Below are positions 21,085 through 27,100 of a stretch of 44,588 bases of DNA, one piece after another. The notes beneath the pieces are model-generated. The model was given only the letters and a program-made list of their open reading frames with translations, was not told the origin of the DNA and made no database searches. The DNA comes from Ruminococcus sp. GTDB taxonomy: Bacteria; Bacillota; Clostridia; Oscillospirales; Ruminococcaceae. The position numbers and the translations under genes are program-made. The DNA is taken from contig JAAVHI010000032.1 in assembly GCA_014799785.1 (NCBI GenBank), positions 1 to 44,588 on the forward strand. The letters are read 5' to 3'. Each line of letters starts with the position of its first letter. The stretch's first letter is position 1.

Positions 21085-23139
21085 TCAACCTGCCTTTTTA
21101 GTATTTTTTGCAATAAGATTTTTGTGCCATTTTCGGACTATCTCCATAATATTTTCGGGAGCCGATTTATTTTTAAAGCCCCTGCATTGCCGCACATACT
21201 TAAAATCTCCGGAAAGCTCCAGCGTGTACATGGGAATGTCGGGAGCGCTGATATTCCGTATGCCGAAAATAATGCATTCTCCGTCGGCATATTTTTTTGC
21301 ATATGAAGCAACGCAGTGCCGCAAGTATTTAGATTCGTTAAAAAGTTCCTCCCATGACATGATCGGCGCAATACGGAAATTATTATCTTCGTAAATAATT
21401 CCCTTGACCTTTGCAATATTTTCCGCAGCAGCCGAAAGTTCACCTGCATATTTTTCGTAATTCTGCTTATAATGCGCCAAACGTGAATCGACCTCCGAGT
21501 CGGCATGAGCAATAATAAGACTTTTCGGATTTATCGTAGCGGTGTCCTCCATATTGTAATTTGCCGCCTTTGCTTCCCGAATGTAATCATCATAGTCGCT
21601 GATAACCGTCCCGATTCCGCCGCAATCCTGCTGTTCGTATAATTTCGCCTGTTCTTCGATATACCGCAAATAACGTGAAACAGGCTGATATTCAAGTGCA
21701 GAGGATATCGCCGAAAAACAGTTTGAAAATTCTTTAAGCTGCTTCCATTCCTCAATACCTGCACGCTTATGAAGCAGGAGCTTGTACAGCTCCAATTCGT
21801 TATAGTCGGGATCATAAGGTATTATCTCCCGAAGTTCACGGCGGTTAAGTCCCAGAATATGTGCAAGACTTGCGCTTTTCCCGGTACCTGTTTTACCGTT
21901 TACAAATTCGGCGACGCTGATTTCGTCGTGATACCGATTTAAATAATCATACGCAAGACTGTTCATACCGATCTTTATAAGGTACTCGATCCACGGGCGG
22001 CGGATAAGTTTTTTAATTATTTCAAAAAGCCGAAATTTATTGCCCGTAATTTTTGAGACCTTATTCCAGGGGATATATTTAAGCTGTTCGTAATTGCTCA
22101 AAGCGTTCCGCAAATTGCCAGTGTAAAACCTTGCGGAATAAAATGCGTTGTTAGTCCTGCACCAGTAATTTGTACCCGTCTGCATAAAATTGTCCCACAC
22201 AAAGCCTTTTATGTAATTACCGCCAAGGTCAAGAAAAACCCTGCACACTTCACAATATCCTGTGGACTTGTTCCACTCATATGTAATTGGTATGATCTGC
22301 TCCTCGTCAGCTCCATAGGTCGTATTTTTGCATAAATTATAATGCACTTTAAAAAGTCTTACGCAGCAGCCCTCCGAGGTCTTTTGAACATACCAAAACA
22401 ATTCCGTATGGTGTTCTATCCTGCCGTCTCTGAGCCTGCCTGAACAAATGAGCTGCGCCCTTTTTCTACAATGAGGACAAGTGATATATTTCCGGTGCTT
22501 CCATTTGCTTTTTCCACGTTCAATTTTTTTCAGACAGTGACTGCACACTCCGAAGTTATCGCCGGTATGGTAAATTACATGAATGCTGCTGCTTTGGTGC
22601 TTGAGCCATTCGGTAAACGGCTTGACTGGCTGTCTGATTTCCAGCATACATTCTTCCGTAGCTTCGCGAATTTTGCGGTGCCGCTCCGAGGTTTTATTAT
22701 TACGGATCCTTTTCTGCAAAGAATTAACGGTCTCCATGCCTTGCTCTAAATCACGCCAGTAATTTGCCGGCGGCAAGGTATCATACTTATGGTACATATC
22801 AACGTACCGCTTTACGGTTTCACCTGCTCCGTCAATAGGAATATAGGTCTGACTGTACTCTGTAATTCTCTCAACGCCTGCGGTTGATTTTTTTGGATTT
22901 CCCGCCTTTTGAGTGCAGTATTCGGTATTGGTTATAAATGTGCGCCACATGAATTTGCTGTCGTGATAAGTCGTAACGACAAGCATATCCTCAATTATTT
23001 CTGCAAGGTAAAGGAAATTCTTCACCGTTTGTTTGTATCCGCCTGAATATGCGTTCTTGACAAATACCGACGTTTTAGCGGGTATATCGGTTTGCGGCGC
23101 GGGCGGGACGGGTATTTTTATTAATCCCTTAAAGTTCAT
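21085..23139 (-). CDS. PcfJ-like protein
   Basis: This 684-residue protein has the PcfJ domain at its C-terminus: RHCVASYAKKYADGECIIFG (~614-633), in which the His-Cys-Val...Tyr...Tyr...Gly pattern is conserved, then LELSGDFKYVRQCRGFKN. A zinc-ribbon-like pair, CSHCLKKIERGKSKWKHRKY followed by ITCPHCRKRAQ, is seen at ~206-236. PcfJ was named from the conjugative plasmid pCF10 and is common on mobile elements and phages of Firmicutes. Its biochemical role is unknown; the Cys4 segment suggests nucleic-acid binding. RBS AGGAGGCGG precedes the ATG. It lies 11 bases downstream of pcfK. Confidence 0.85.
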   Translation of the reverse strand: MNFKGLIKIPVPPAPQTDIPAKTSVFVKNAYSGGYKQTVKNFLYLAEIIEDMLVVTTYHDSKFMWRTFITNTEYCTQKAGNPKKSTAGVERITEYSQTYIPIDGAGETVKRYVDMYHKYDTLPPANYWRDLEQGMETVNSLQKRIRNNKTSERHRKIREATEECMLEIRQPVKPFTEWLKHQSSSIHVIYHTGDNFGVCSHCLKKIERGKSKWKHRKYITCPHCRKRAQLICSGRLRDGRIEHHTELFWYVQKTSEGCCVRLFKVHYNLCKNTTYGADEEQIIPITYEWNKSTGYCEVCRVFLDLGGNYIKGFVWDNFMQTGTNYWCRTNNAFYSARFYTGNLRNALSNYEQLKYIPWNKVSKITGNKFRLFEIIKKLIRRPWIEYLIKIGMNSLAYDYLNRYHDEISVAEFVNGKTGTGKSASLAHILGLNRRELREIIPYDPDYNELELYKLLLHKRAGIEEWKQLKEFSNCFSAISSALEYQPVSRYLRYIEEQAKLYEQQDCGGIGTVISDYDDYIREAKAANYNMEDTATINPKSLIIAHADSEVDSRLAHYKQNYEKYAGELSAAAENIAKVKGIIYEDNNFRIAPIMSWEELFNESKYLRHCVASYAKKYADGECIIFGIRNISAPDIPMYTLELSGDFKYVRQCRGFKNKSAPENIMEIVRKWHKNLIAKNTKKAG

Positions 23140-23150
23140 GGTACCGCCTC

Positions 23151-23621
23151 CTAATCCAGCGACACCGTATTGAAACGGCGGCGTTTAGGTTTGGACTCTT
23201 TTTCATTGGCGGCTTTTACGGGTATGCCGTAATAAATGTGCAGAAGCGGGATAACTATTTCTGAGGTCAGGCATACGCCATTGCTTTTTTTCTTTTTGGC
23301 AGTTTTGGTGTATAAATCTCCGATCACAGCGACTTCGTTTGAATTATCCGCCACATCTTCAAGCTTGATACCTTTTATCACGGCAATAGCGTCCCTGCCT
23401 GCTGCGGCTGTATCCTTATCGGACTTAAAGTTTCTCATTGAATTAGCAATTTTCCATATTCGCTCCATAAATGTTTCAAGGTCAGTATTCGGCGCAAGTA
23501 CTTTCAATGCATTGCTGTCGCTTTTCAGAAGCTCAGACTTTACATATTCGCCGAGATTTCTTTCCATAATGCCGCCCGACTTGATTTCTTCATTGATTTT
23601 TTCAATTGCTTTTTGTATCAT
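23151..23621 (-). CDS. PcfK-like protein
   Basis: This 156-residue protein resembles PcfK of pCF10: MIQKAIEKINEEIKSGGIME, then helical sequence with TFMERIWKIANSMRN and ICGDLYTK-like VAVIGDLYTKTAKKKKS, and a short basic C-terminal tail KPKRRRFNTV. PcfK and PcfJ are usually neighbours on plasmids and integrative elements, as here. The function is not known. The start is ATG 23621 with a strong CGGAGGATC; an upstream in-frame extension exists but runs through a palindrome and lacks a ribosome-binding site. Confidence 0.8.
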   Translation of the reverse strand: MIQKAIEKINEEIKSGGIMERNLGEYVKSELLKSDSNALKVLAPNTDLETFMERIWKIANSMRNFKSDKDTAAAGRDAIAVIKGIKLEDVADNSNEVAVIGDLYTKTAKKKKSNGVCLTSEIVIPLLHIYYGIPVKAANEKESKPKRRRFNTVSLD

Positions 23622-23636
23622 AATGATCCTCCGTTT

Positions 23637-23655
23637 TTTTGCAGTCAACTGCAAA
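23637..23655. promoter_or_regulatory. Palindrome copy B, candidate operator
   Basis: TTTTGCAGTCAACTGCAAA on the plus strand is the inverse of the copy at 13703-13721. It lies 16-34 bases before the start of the pcfK gene and seven bases upstream of the -35 of a plus-strand promoter, so it could regulate both. In RNA it could also form a hairpin just ahead of the pcfK ribosome-binding site. Confidence 0.5.
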
Positions 23656-23662
23656 ATCACAC

Positions 23663-23691
23663 TTGACAAAAAGCGGATAATGCGGTATACT
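23663..23691 (+). promoter_or_regulatory. Strong plus-strand promoter inside the minus-strand early operon
   Basis: TTGACA (23663-23668), a 17-base spacer and TATACT (23686-23691) give a near-consensus sigma-70/A promoter. It points opposite to the surrounding genes. The expected start of transcription is near 23698. Confidence 0.7.
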
Positions 23692-23697
23692 GACAAT

Positions 23698-23751
23698 GTA
23701 CATTTTTGTTTTTGCTGCGTTTGTGATTATTCACAGCGCGGCTCTTTTTTT
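23698..23751 (+). ncRNA. Predicted ~54-nt small RNA with intrinsic terminator
   Basis: Downstream of the promoter at 23663-23691 lies a hairpin at 23714-23742 (outer GCTGCG/CGCGGC with one G-U pair; inner TGTGA/TCACA) followed by TCTTTTTTT. This is a good intrinsic terminator. No open reading frame of meaningful length fits in between. The RNA would lie between the pcfK gene and the next minus-strand gene and would be complementary to the leader of pcfK mRNA and the end of the upstream gene. It resembles, in layout only, phage and plasmid antisense control RNAs. Confidence 0.6.
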
Positions 23752-23955
23752 GCCCGTATATTTATCATACCCTCGCTCTTCGAGCATTGGTGCGAGCTTA
23801 TCAAGGACAAGGCTTTCGATCTCTCCCGAAAATGCGATCGCAGCCTCGCGTCCGTTGGTGAATTTTTTATTTTCACCGTTTCTGAGGTCGATAATTATTA
23901 CGTCGCTGCAAATGCGGAATTTCAGTCCGCAGCACTCAACAGTTTTTATAGTCAA
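23731..23955 (-). CDS. Small hypothetical early protein
   Basis: This 74-residue protein begins with TTG at 23955, preceded by GGAGGAGGAGAAAA; no ATG is in frame nearby, and the open frame further upstream is not protein-like. The sequence has TIKTVECCGLKFRICSDVII, then a short strand-turn segment and IESLVLDKLAPMLEERGYDK near the end. I recognise no family. It overlaps the gene before it by 20 bases, indicating coupling, and its end overlaps the terminator of the predicted plus-strand RNA. Confidence 0.65.
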   Translation of the reverse strand: MTIKTVECCGLKFRICSDVIIIDLRNGENKKFTNGREAAIAFSGEIESLVLDKLAPMLEERGYDKYTGKKRAAL

Positions 23956-24376
23956 TTTTCTCCTCCTCCCGCGCAAACAGCTCCAACGCTTCGGGAACGT
24001 CCAGAGTTGTGTTGATAAATGTCTTGAAGAAATCTTTTCTCCAACCGGAAAGCTTGCCGCTGATATGCTCGTCCTGCGGAAGCTCTTTCGGAACTTCTCG
24101 CGCATATTTAGGATCGTATTTCATATACCGTTTGCGCAGAAATTTCCACAGGCATTTTTCCCACGCCTGACGCTGACTGTCGCTGAACGGCGGGTGTCCC
24201 AGCTTGCGCCTCTTTACTGTATCCTCATAAAATACATTCAGGACGGTGTTGTTGATGTTCAGATGGTAATGATGTTCCAAAGTGTACGGACATACTCCGG
24301 CAAAAAGATCGGTCTTTCGGTTTTCGCGTTCTCTTGCTTCTTTTTCGCGATCCTCCTTGCTTTTTTCACGATACAT
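23936..24376 (-). CDS. Hypothetical early phage protein
   Basis: This 146-residue protein begins with a strongly charged segment (MYREKSKEDREKEARERENR) and continues with HHYHLNINNTVLNVFYEDTV and RQAWEKCLWKFLRKRYMKYD. It is mainly helical and charged, without membrane segments. I do not recognise a family. Its ATG has AGAGG upstream and lies 18 bases after the end of the inverted-repeat element, so any structure that element forms in the mRNA would sit right before its ribosome-binding site. Confidence 0.7.
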   Translation of the reverse strand: MYREKSKEDREKEARERENRKTDLFAGVCPYTLEHHYHLNINNTVLNVFYEDTVKRRKLGHPPFSDSQRQAWEKCLWKFLRKRYMKYDPKYAREVPKELPQDEHISGKLSGWRKDFFKTFINTTLDVPEALELFAREEEKIDYKNC

Positions 24377-24394
24377 ACCGTTTTCCTCTTTCTG

Positions 24395-24633
24395 TTCAAG
24401 CAGCGGTAAAGCTGCATAAATACGGCTGACGATTTCACATTAAAATCGCCGAAACTTGTTATCCTGCGATTGTTCCCATGTTGACCCCACGGACGGGTAC
24501 AAATTTATAAACCTGCTCCGTGCATGGATTTTCTCGCTAAAAACCCATGAAAAACTTGCTGTTCGGCATTGGACGCTTTTGGTGGGACGCGTCCGAACCC
24601 GCCGTATTTTATGCAGTTTTACCGCTGCTTGAA
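24395..24633 (-). ncRNA. Candidate structured RNA bounded by 32-bp inverted repeats
   Basis: The 280 bases between 24377 and 24656 have no convincing gene. Instead, 24395-24426 and 24601-24633 are inverted copies of each other (32 of 33 positions, one extra base): TTCAAGCAGCGGTAAA then (A/G)CTGCATAAA(A)TACGGC. On the minus strand the ~174 bases between fold locally: GTTCGG-ACGC with GCGT..CCGAAC, CATGG..CCATG, CACGGA..TCCGTG and CGATTT..AAATCG. A closing stem with four hairpins is the look of a structured RNA in the early mRNA. A small mobile insertion or invertible segment is possible, but no flanking duplication or recombinase site is apparent. Confidence 0.55.
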
Positions 24634-24656
24634 ATTTTATATGTATGCTGTTCCGG

Positions 24657-24908
24657 TTATTCATTAAGCGTATCGTTGTTTTCCGCGATTTCTTCCGGGT
24701 GACCTTTCATATAGTTTATAAAGGCTCGCTTCGGAATCTTTGTGCGGCTGCCGATAACGATAACAGGAAACCCAAGCGCCTTTGGGTCTTGCCGTGCGAG
24801 GAGCGTTATTCCGTATGCATAACAGCCCAGAACCTGCGCTACTTCCTTGGGGATAAGATATTCTCTGGGGATTTTCTCGACATCTTCAAGTGTCAAATGC
24901 TGTGCCAT
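24657..24908 (-). CDS. Excisionase-like helix-turn-helix protein
   Basis: This 83-residue protein has a winged-helix/MerR-type DNA-binding pattern: REYLIPKEVAQVLGCYAYGI, where IPKEVAQVLG is the first helix pair, then GFPVIVIGSRTKIPKRAFIN, the wing. This form is typical of small Xis/excisionase-like proteins and of Tn916-type Xis relatives. It could assist the integrase in excision or regulate the early operon. It is the second gene of the lytic operon after the Cro-like regulator. The stop is just before the inverted-repeat element. Confidence 0.75.
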   Translation of the reverse strand: MAQHLTLEDVEKIPREYLIPKEVAQVLGCYAYGITLLARQDPKALGFPVIVIGSRTKIPKRAFINYMKGHPEEIAENNDTLNE

Positions 24909-24921
24909 ACCTGCTTACCTC

Positions 24922-25137
24922 CTATGATGATTTAACCGTTTCAATTCCGACAAGGTAGTCAATAGTGCAATTGAACAGCATACACATATTTTTAAGCTGT
25001 GTTTCGGGAATATTTCCGGATTCTATCCAATTATAAAGTGTACGCCGTCCCACTCCGAGGCGTGCTGCAAGTTCTGTTCTTGTAATGCCCATGCGAGCAC
25101 GTTCGGCGTCTATGTTTGGGTACTTCATCGGCTTCAT
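24922..25137 (-). CDS. Cro-like XRE-family regulator
   Basis: This 71-residue protein is a single helix-turn-helix domain of the XRE group: ARMGITRTELAARLGVGRRT, then LYNWIESGNIPETQLKNMCM. It is the first gene from the leftward promoter and probably represses the repressor promoter, as Cro does. The ATG at 25137 is preceded by AAAGGAGGTTATACA; a longer frame upstream would run through the operators. It should bind the same CACAnnnTGTG operators as the divergent repressor, judging from the shared control region. Confidence 0.88.
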   Translation of the reverse strand: MKPMKYPNIDAERARMGITRTELAARLGVGRRTLYNWIESGNIPETQLKNMCMLFNCTIDYLVGIETVKSS

Positions 25138-25156
25138 TGTATAACCTCCTTTGCTA

Positions 25157-25322
25157 CACAATTTGTGATTTATTGCACAAATTGTGTTTATGGCTATATT
25201 ATAGCACATTTTGTGTATTTGTCAACACAATTTGTGAAAATAATATGCACAAATCGTGTATGCAATTTTTGTGCATTTGTACAAAATGTGCCAAATGATG
25301 TTGAATTACGGCACATAATGTG
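25157..25322. promoter_or_regulatory. Immunity operator array, eight CACAnnnTGTG sites
   Basis: Eight 11-bp sites with the consensus CACAWWTTGTG or close variants lie between the divergent regulators: 25157-25167, 25176-25186, 25205-25215, 25226-25236, 25248-25258, 25263-25273 (one good half), 25280-25290 and 25312-25322. Most are near-perfect dyads. The third and eighth lie in the spacers of the left and right promoters. Sites of this kind are bound by CI-like XRE dimers, and closely spaced sites suggest cooperative binding. Confidence 0.9.
25198..25225 (-). promoter_or_regulatory. Lytic (leftward) promoter
   Basis: On the minus strand TTGACA (25225-25220), 16 bases, TATAAT (25203-25198): a consensus promoter reading into the Cro-like gene. 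One operator lies in the spacer and another touches the -35, so repressor binding should block it. Confidence 0.85.
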
Positions 25323-25329
25323 CTATAAT
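25301..25329 (+). promoter_or_regulatory. Repressor (rightward) promoter
   Basis: TTGAAT (25301-25306), 17 bases, TATAAT (25324-25329), reading into the repressor gene at 25351. An operator at 25312-25322 fills the spacer, so the repressor and/or Cro should control its synthesis. Confidence 0.85.
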
Positions 25330-25350
25330 GCGGTTGTAAGAGGTGATACA

Positions 25351-25794
25351 ATGTTTGAGGATAGGTTAAAGCGTTTGCGAGAAGCGCGAGGATTTGGTCA
25401 AAAAGAAGTAAGTGACCAATTGAATTTAAAATTAAGGACATATTCCAGTTATGAAAATAACGAACGTGAACCAAATTCAGAAGTGCTTGTTGCAATGTCA
25501 AAGTTTTTTGGTGTATCAATTGATTATTTGCTTGGTGTTGATAAGCTGCGAGTTAAACAAAATTACAGTACCAACCCAAAAGATAACGAATATATACACA
25601 AATATATTGGATTGAATGAAATTTCTAAAAATGTAGTGAATTGTGTTATAGACTATGCCGAACAGGCAGAAACGGCAATGCCGCAAACAACAACCATCTA
25701 TAGAGCAGCACGATCTGTAGATAACCACCCCGCAGAAATAGTTGAAACAACAAAAGATTTTAGTAAAATACCGCCGACAGATATCAAATTATAA
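25351..25794 (+). CDS. CI-like phage repressor (XRE family)
   Basis: This 147-residue protein has an N-terminal XRE helix-turn-helix: LKRLREARGFGQKEVSDQLN, then LRTYSSYENNEREPNSEVLV and FGVSIDYLLGVDKL (to ~65). The remainder lacks a LexA-type Ser/Lys peptidase; instead it has a helical mid-part (NEISKNVVNCVIDYAEQ) and an extended tail. Repressors lacking self-cleavage that are encoded next to an ImmA-type protease are removed by that protease, as shown for ICEBs1 ImmR/ImmA. ATG 25351 has AGAGGTG at a good distance; an open frame further upstream crosses the promoter and is not used. Codon use is AT-rich compared with the lytic genes. Confidence 0.9.
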   Translation: MFEDRLKRLREARGFGQKEVSDQLNLKLRTYSSYENNEREPNSEVLVAMSKFFGVSIDYLLGVDKLRVKQNYSTNPKDNEYIHKYIGLNEISKNVVNCVIDYAEQAETAMPQTTTIYRAARSVDNHPAEIVETTKDFSKIPPTDIKL

Positions 25795-25809
25795 TAAGAA
25801 TAAAAAAAA

Positions 25810-25836
25810 CTCTGACAGTAGAAAATACTGTCAGAG
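25810..25836. other. Hairpin covering the immA ribosome-binding site
   Basis: A perfect 11-bp inverted repeat (CTCTGACAGTA / TACTGTCAGAG) with a GAAAA loop. Its 3' arm contains the AGAG(G) that serves as Shine-Dalgarno for the next gene. On the minus strand it is followed by eight T residues and would act as an intrinsic terminator there. On the plus strand the A-run precedes it and no T-run follows. Confidence 0.7.
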
Positions 25837-26433
25837 GTGATAAAACTGAAAAATACAGATGTATATGGATTGTACATGCGATACCAAAACGCCCGCGACG
25901 CGGCATGGAAAGCTTTGATTGACTTTCATGTGTGCGAACTCCCGGTGTCGTTGTCGGGAATATGTAAGGATTTGAGTATTACTATTCTTGATAATAAGCA
26001 CGCTGATGAACTGCAACCCAGAGAAAACGGTATTGCTGTAATGCAAAACAATAAGTGGTACATTATATTTGACGATACAGATGTTTACGGAAAACAGAGG
26101 TTTACTGTTGCCCATGAGCTGGGACACATTTTAATGGGACATGAAATGAAAAACGGCTACTATACAAGGCGCGACAATATTTCCAAGCCAGCCGATGAAA
26201 CCGAGGCGGATATTTTCGCCTCAAGGTTGCTTGCTCCTGCGTGTGTCTTGTGGGGCATAAACGCTCAGACAGCGGAGCAAATTTCGGAGGTCTGCGGTAT
26301 CAGCCATGCGGCGGCAACGATCCGCGCTGAACGCATGGAAGTACTCCGTAAACGCGGAAAATTTTTGACATCACCGTTGGAACAGCAGGTGTACAAGCAG
26401 TTTGAAAACTATATAAAAAATAACCGCCTGTAA
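25837..26433 (+). CDS. ImmA/IrrE-type metallopeptidase
   Basis: This protein of up to 198 residues is the probable anti-repressor protease. The zinc site is TVAHELGHILMGHE (His93, Glu94, His97) with the third ligand in ETEADIFASRLLAP (Glu123). The C-terminal helix bundle (QISEVCGISHAAATIRAERM) is the usual recognition domain. By analogy with ICEBs1 ImmA it should cleave the repressor encoded just upstream. The start is uncertain: GTG at 25837 is too close to AGAGG, and the well-spaced codon is CTG at 25846; ATG at 25876 is the next possibility. The start lies directly behind a hairpin that can hide the ribosome-binding site. Confidence 0.92.
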   Translation: MIKLKNTDVYGLYMRYQNARDAAWKALIDFHVCELPVSLSGICKDLSITILDNKHADELQPRENGIAVMQNNKWYIIFDDTDVYGKQRFTVAHELGHILMGHEMKNGYYTRRDNISKPADETEADIFASRLLAPACVLWGINAQTAEQISEVCGISHAAATIRAERMEVLRKRGKFLTSPLEQQVYKQFENYIKNNRL

Positions 26434-26444
26434 CAAGGCGGTTA
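26421..26444. terminator. Hairpin at the end of immA
   Basis: TAACCGCC and GGCGGTTA pair around an 8-nt loop that includes the immA stop codon. On the minus strand TTTTTTA follows; on the plus strand there is only an AT-rich tail. It resembles a bidirectional or minus-strand terminator, so read-through into the next plus-strand gene is likely to be partial. Confidence 0.5.
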
Positions 26445-26471
26445 TAAAATATAAATATGGAGGAATGTAAA

Positions 26472-27077
26472 ATGAAAAAGCAGTTTATTTCAGCAGCTAT
26501 CGCGGTACTTGTAACTATGACAGTATCCGCACCATTAACAGTAAGTGCTGATGAATGGGTTAAAACAGATTCGGGATATGTATACGAATACGATAATGGT
26601 ACAAAGGCAAAAACTGGCTGGCTTAAAATTGATGGAAAAACATACTACATAAAAAAAGACGGAACAAGACAAACGGGGTGGCTCAAAACCAAAACGGCTA
26701 ACTATTATTTTGATAAAAATGGTATAATGCAAAAGAGCAAATGGATCACAATGAAATCCGGAGCAAAGTATTATTTGGATAGCAAGGGCAAGGCTGCAAG
26801 CGGCATTGTCACGATCGATGATATCGAGTATAAATTTGATACTGACGGAAAATGTCTCGGTGAAAATACACATTTTATTCTTAATTCGGATACTATGTGT
26901 TTGCACTCAAACAAAAAGTGCCGTGCTGCTTTAAAAATTGATGAGGAAAATTATTCGGAGATTGATATAGGTTTTAATGAATTTAAAACTTACTCCGATG
27001 ACGGTTACTGGGCTTGCGGTGTAGGCGGTTGTAATGATAAGGATACAAAGAAAGCACTTCCAAAACCTAAAAAGTAA
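26472..27077 (+). CDS. Secreted protein with choline/glucan-binding-like repeats
   Basis: This 201-residue protein has a signal peptide (MKKQFISAAIAVLVTMTVSA, probable cleavage after ..TVSA near residue 26). It then has four ~20-residue repeats of the cell-wall-binding type: GWLKIDGKTYYIKKDGTRQT, GWLKTKTANYYFDKNGIMQK, KWITMKSGAKYYLDSKGKAA and a last degenerate GIVTIDDIEYKFDTDGK. The C-terminal ~70 residues have four to five Cys (TMCLHSNKKC, YWACGVGGC) in a short domain I do not recognise. It would be exported and may attach to wall polymers. A lysogenic-conversion role is inferred from its place between the immunity genes and the integrase. GGAGG precedes the ATG. Confidence 0.82.
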   Translation: MKKQFISAAIAVLVTMTVSAPLTVSADEWVKTDSGYVYEYDNGTKAKTGWLKIDGKTYYIKKDGTRQTGWLKTKTANYYFDKNGIMQKSKWITMKSGAKYYLDSKGKAASGIVTIDDIEYKFDTDGKCLGENTHFILNSDTMCLHSNKKCRAALKIDEENYSEIDIGFNEFKTYSDDGYWACGVGGCNDKDTKKALPKPKK

Positions 27078-27100
27078 TTCGGAAAGATAAGAGACATAAA

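Noticed and set aside
24395..24633. Inverted-repeat element as a retron or transposon
   Set aside because: No reverse transcriptase or transposase gene is nearby and no target-site duplication is visible at the ends.
24440..24664. 74-residue minus-strand open frame overlapping the end of the excisionase-like gene
   Set aside because: It runs through the hairpin-rich inverted-repeat element, its composition is not protein-like, and it has no ribosome-binding site. The DNA is better explained by the structured element.
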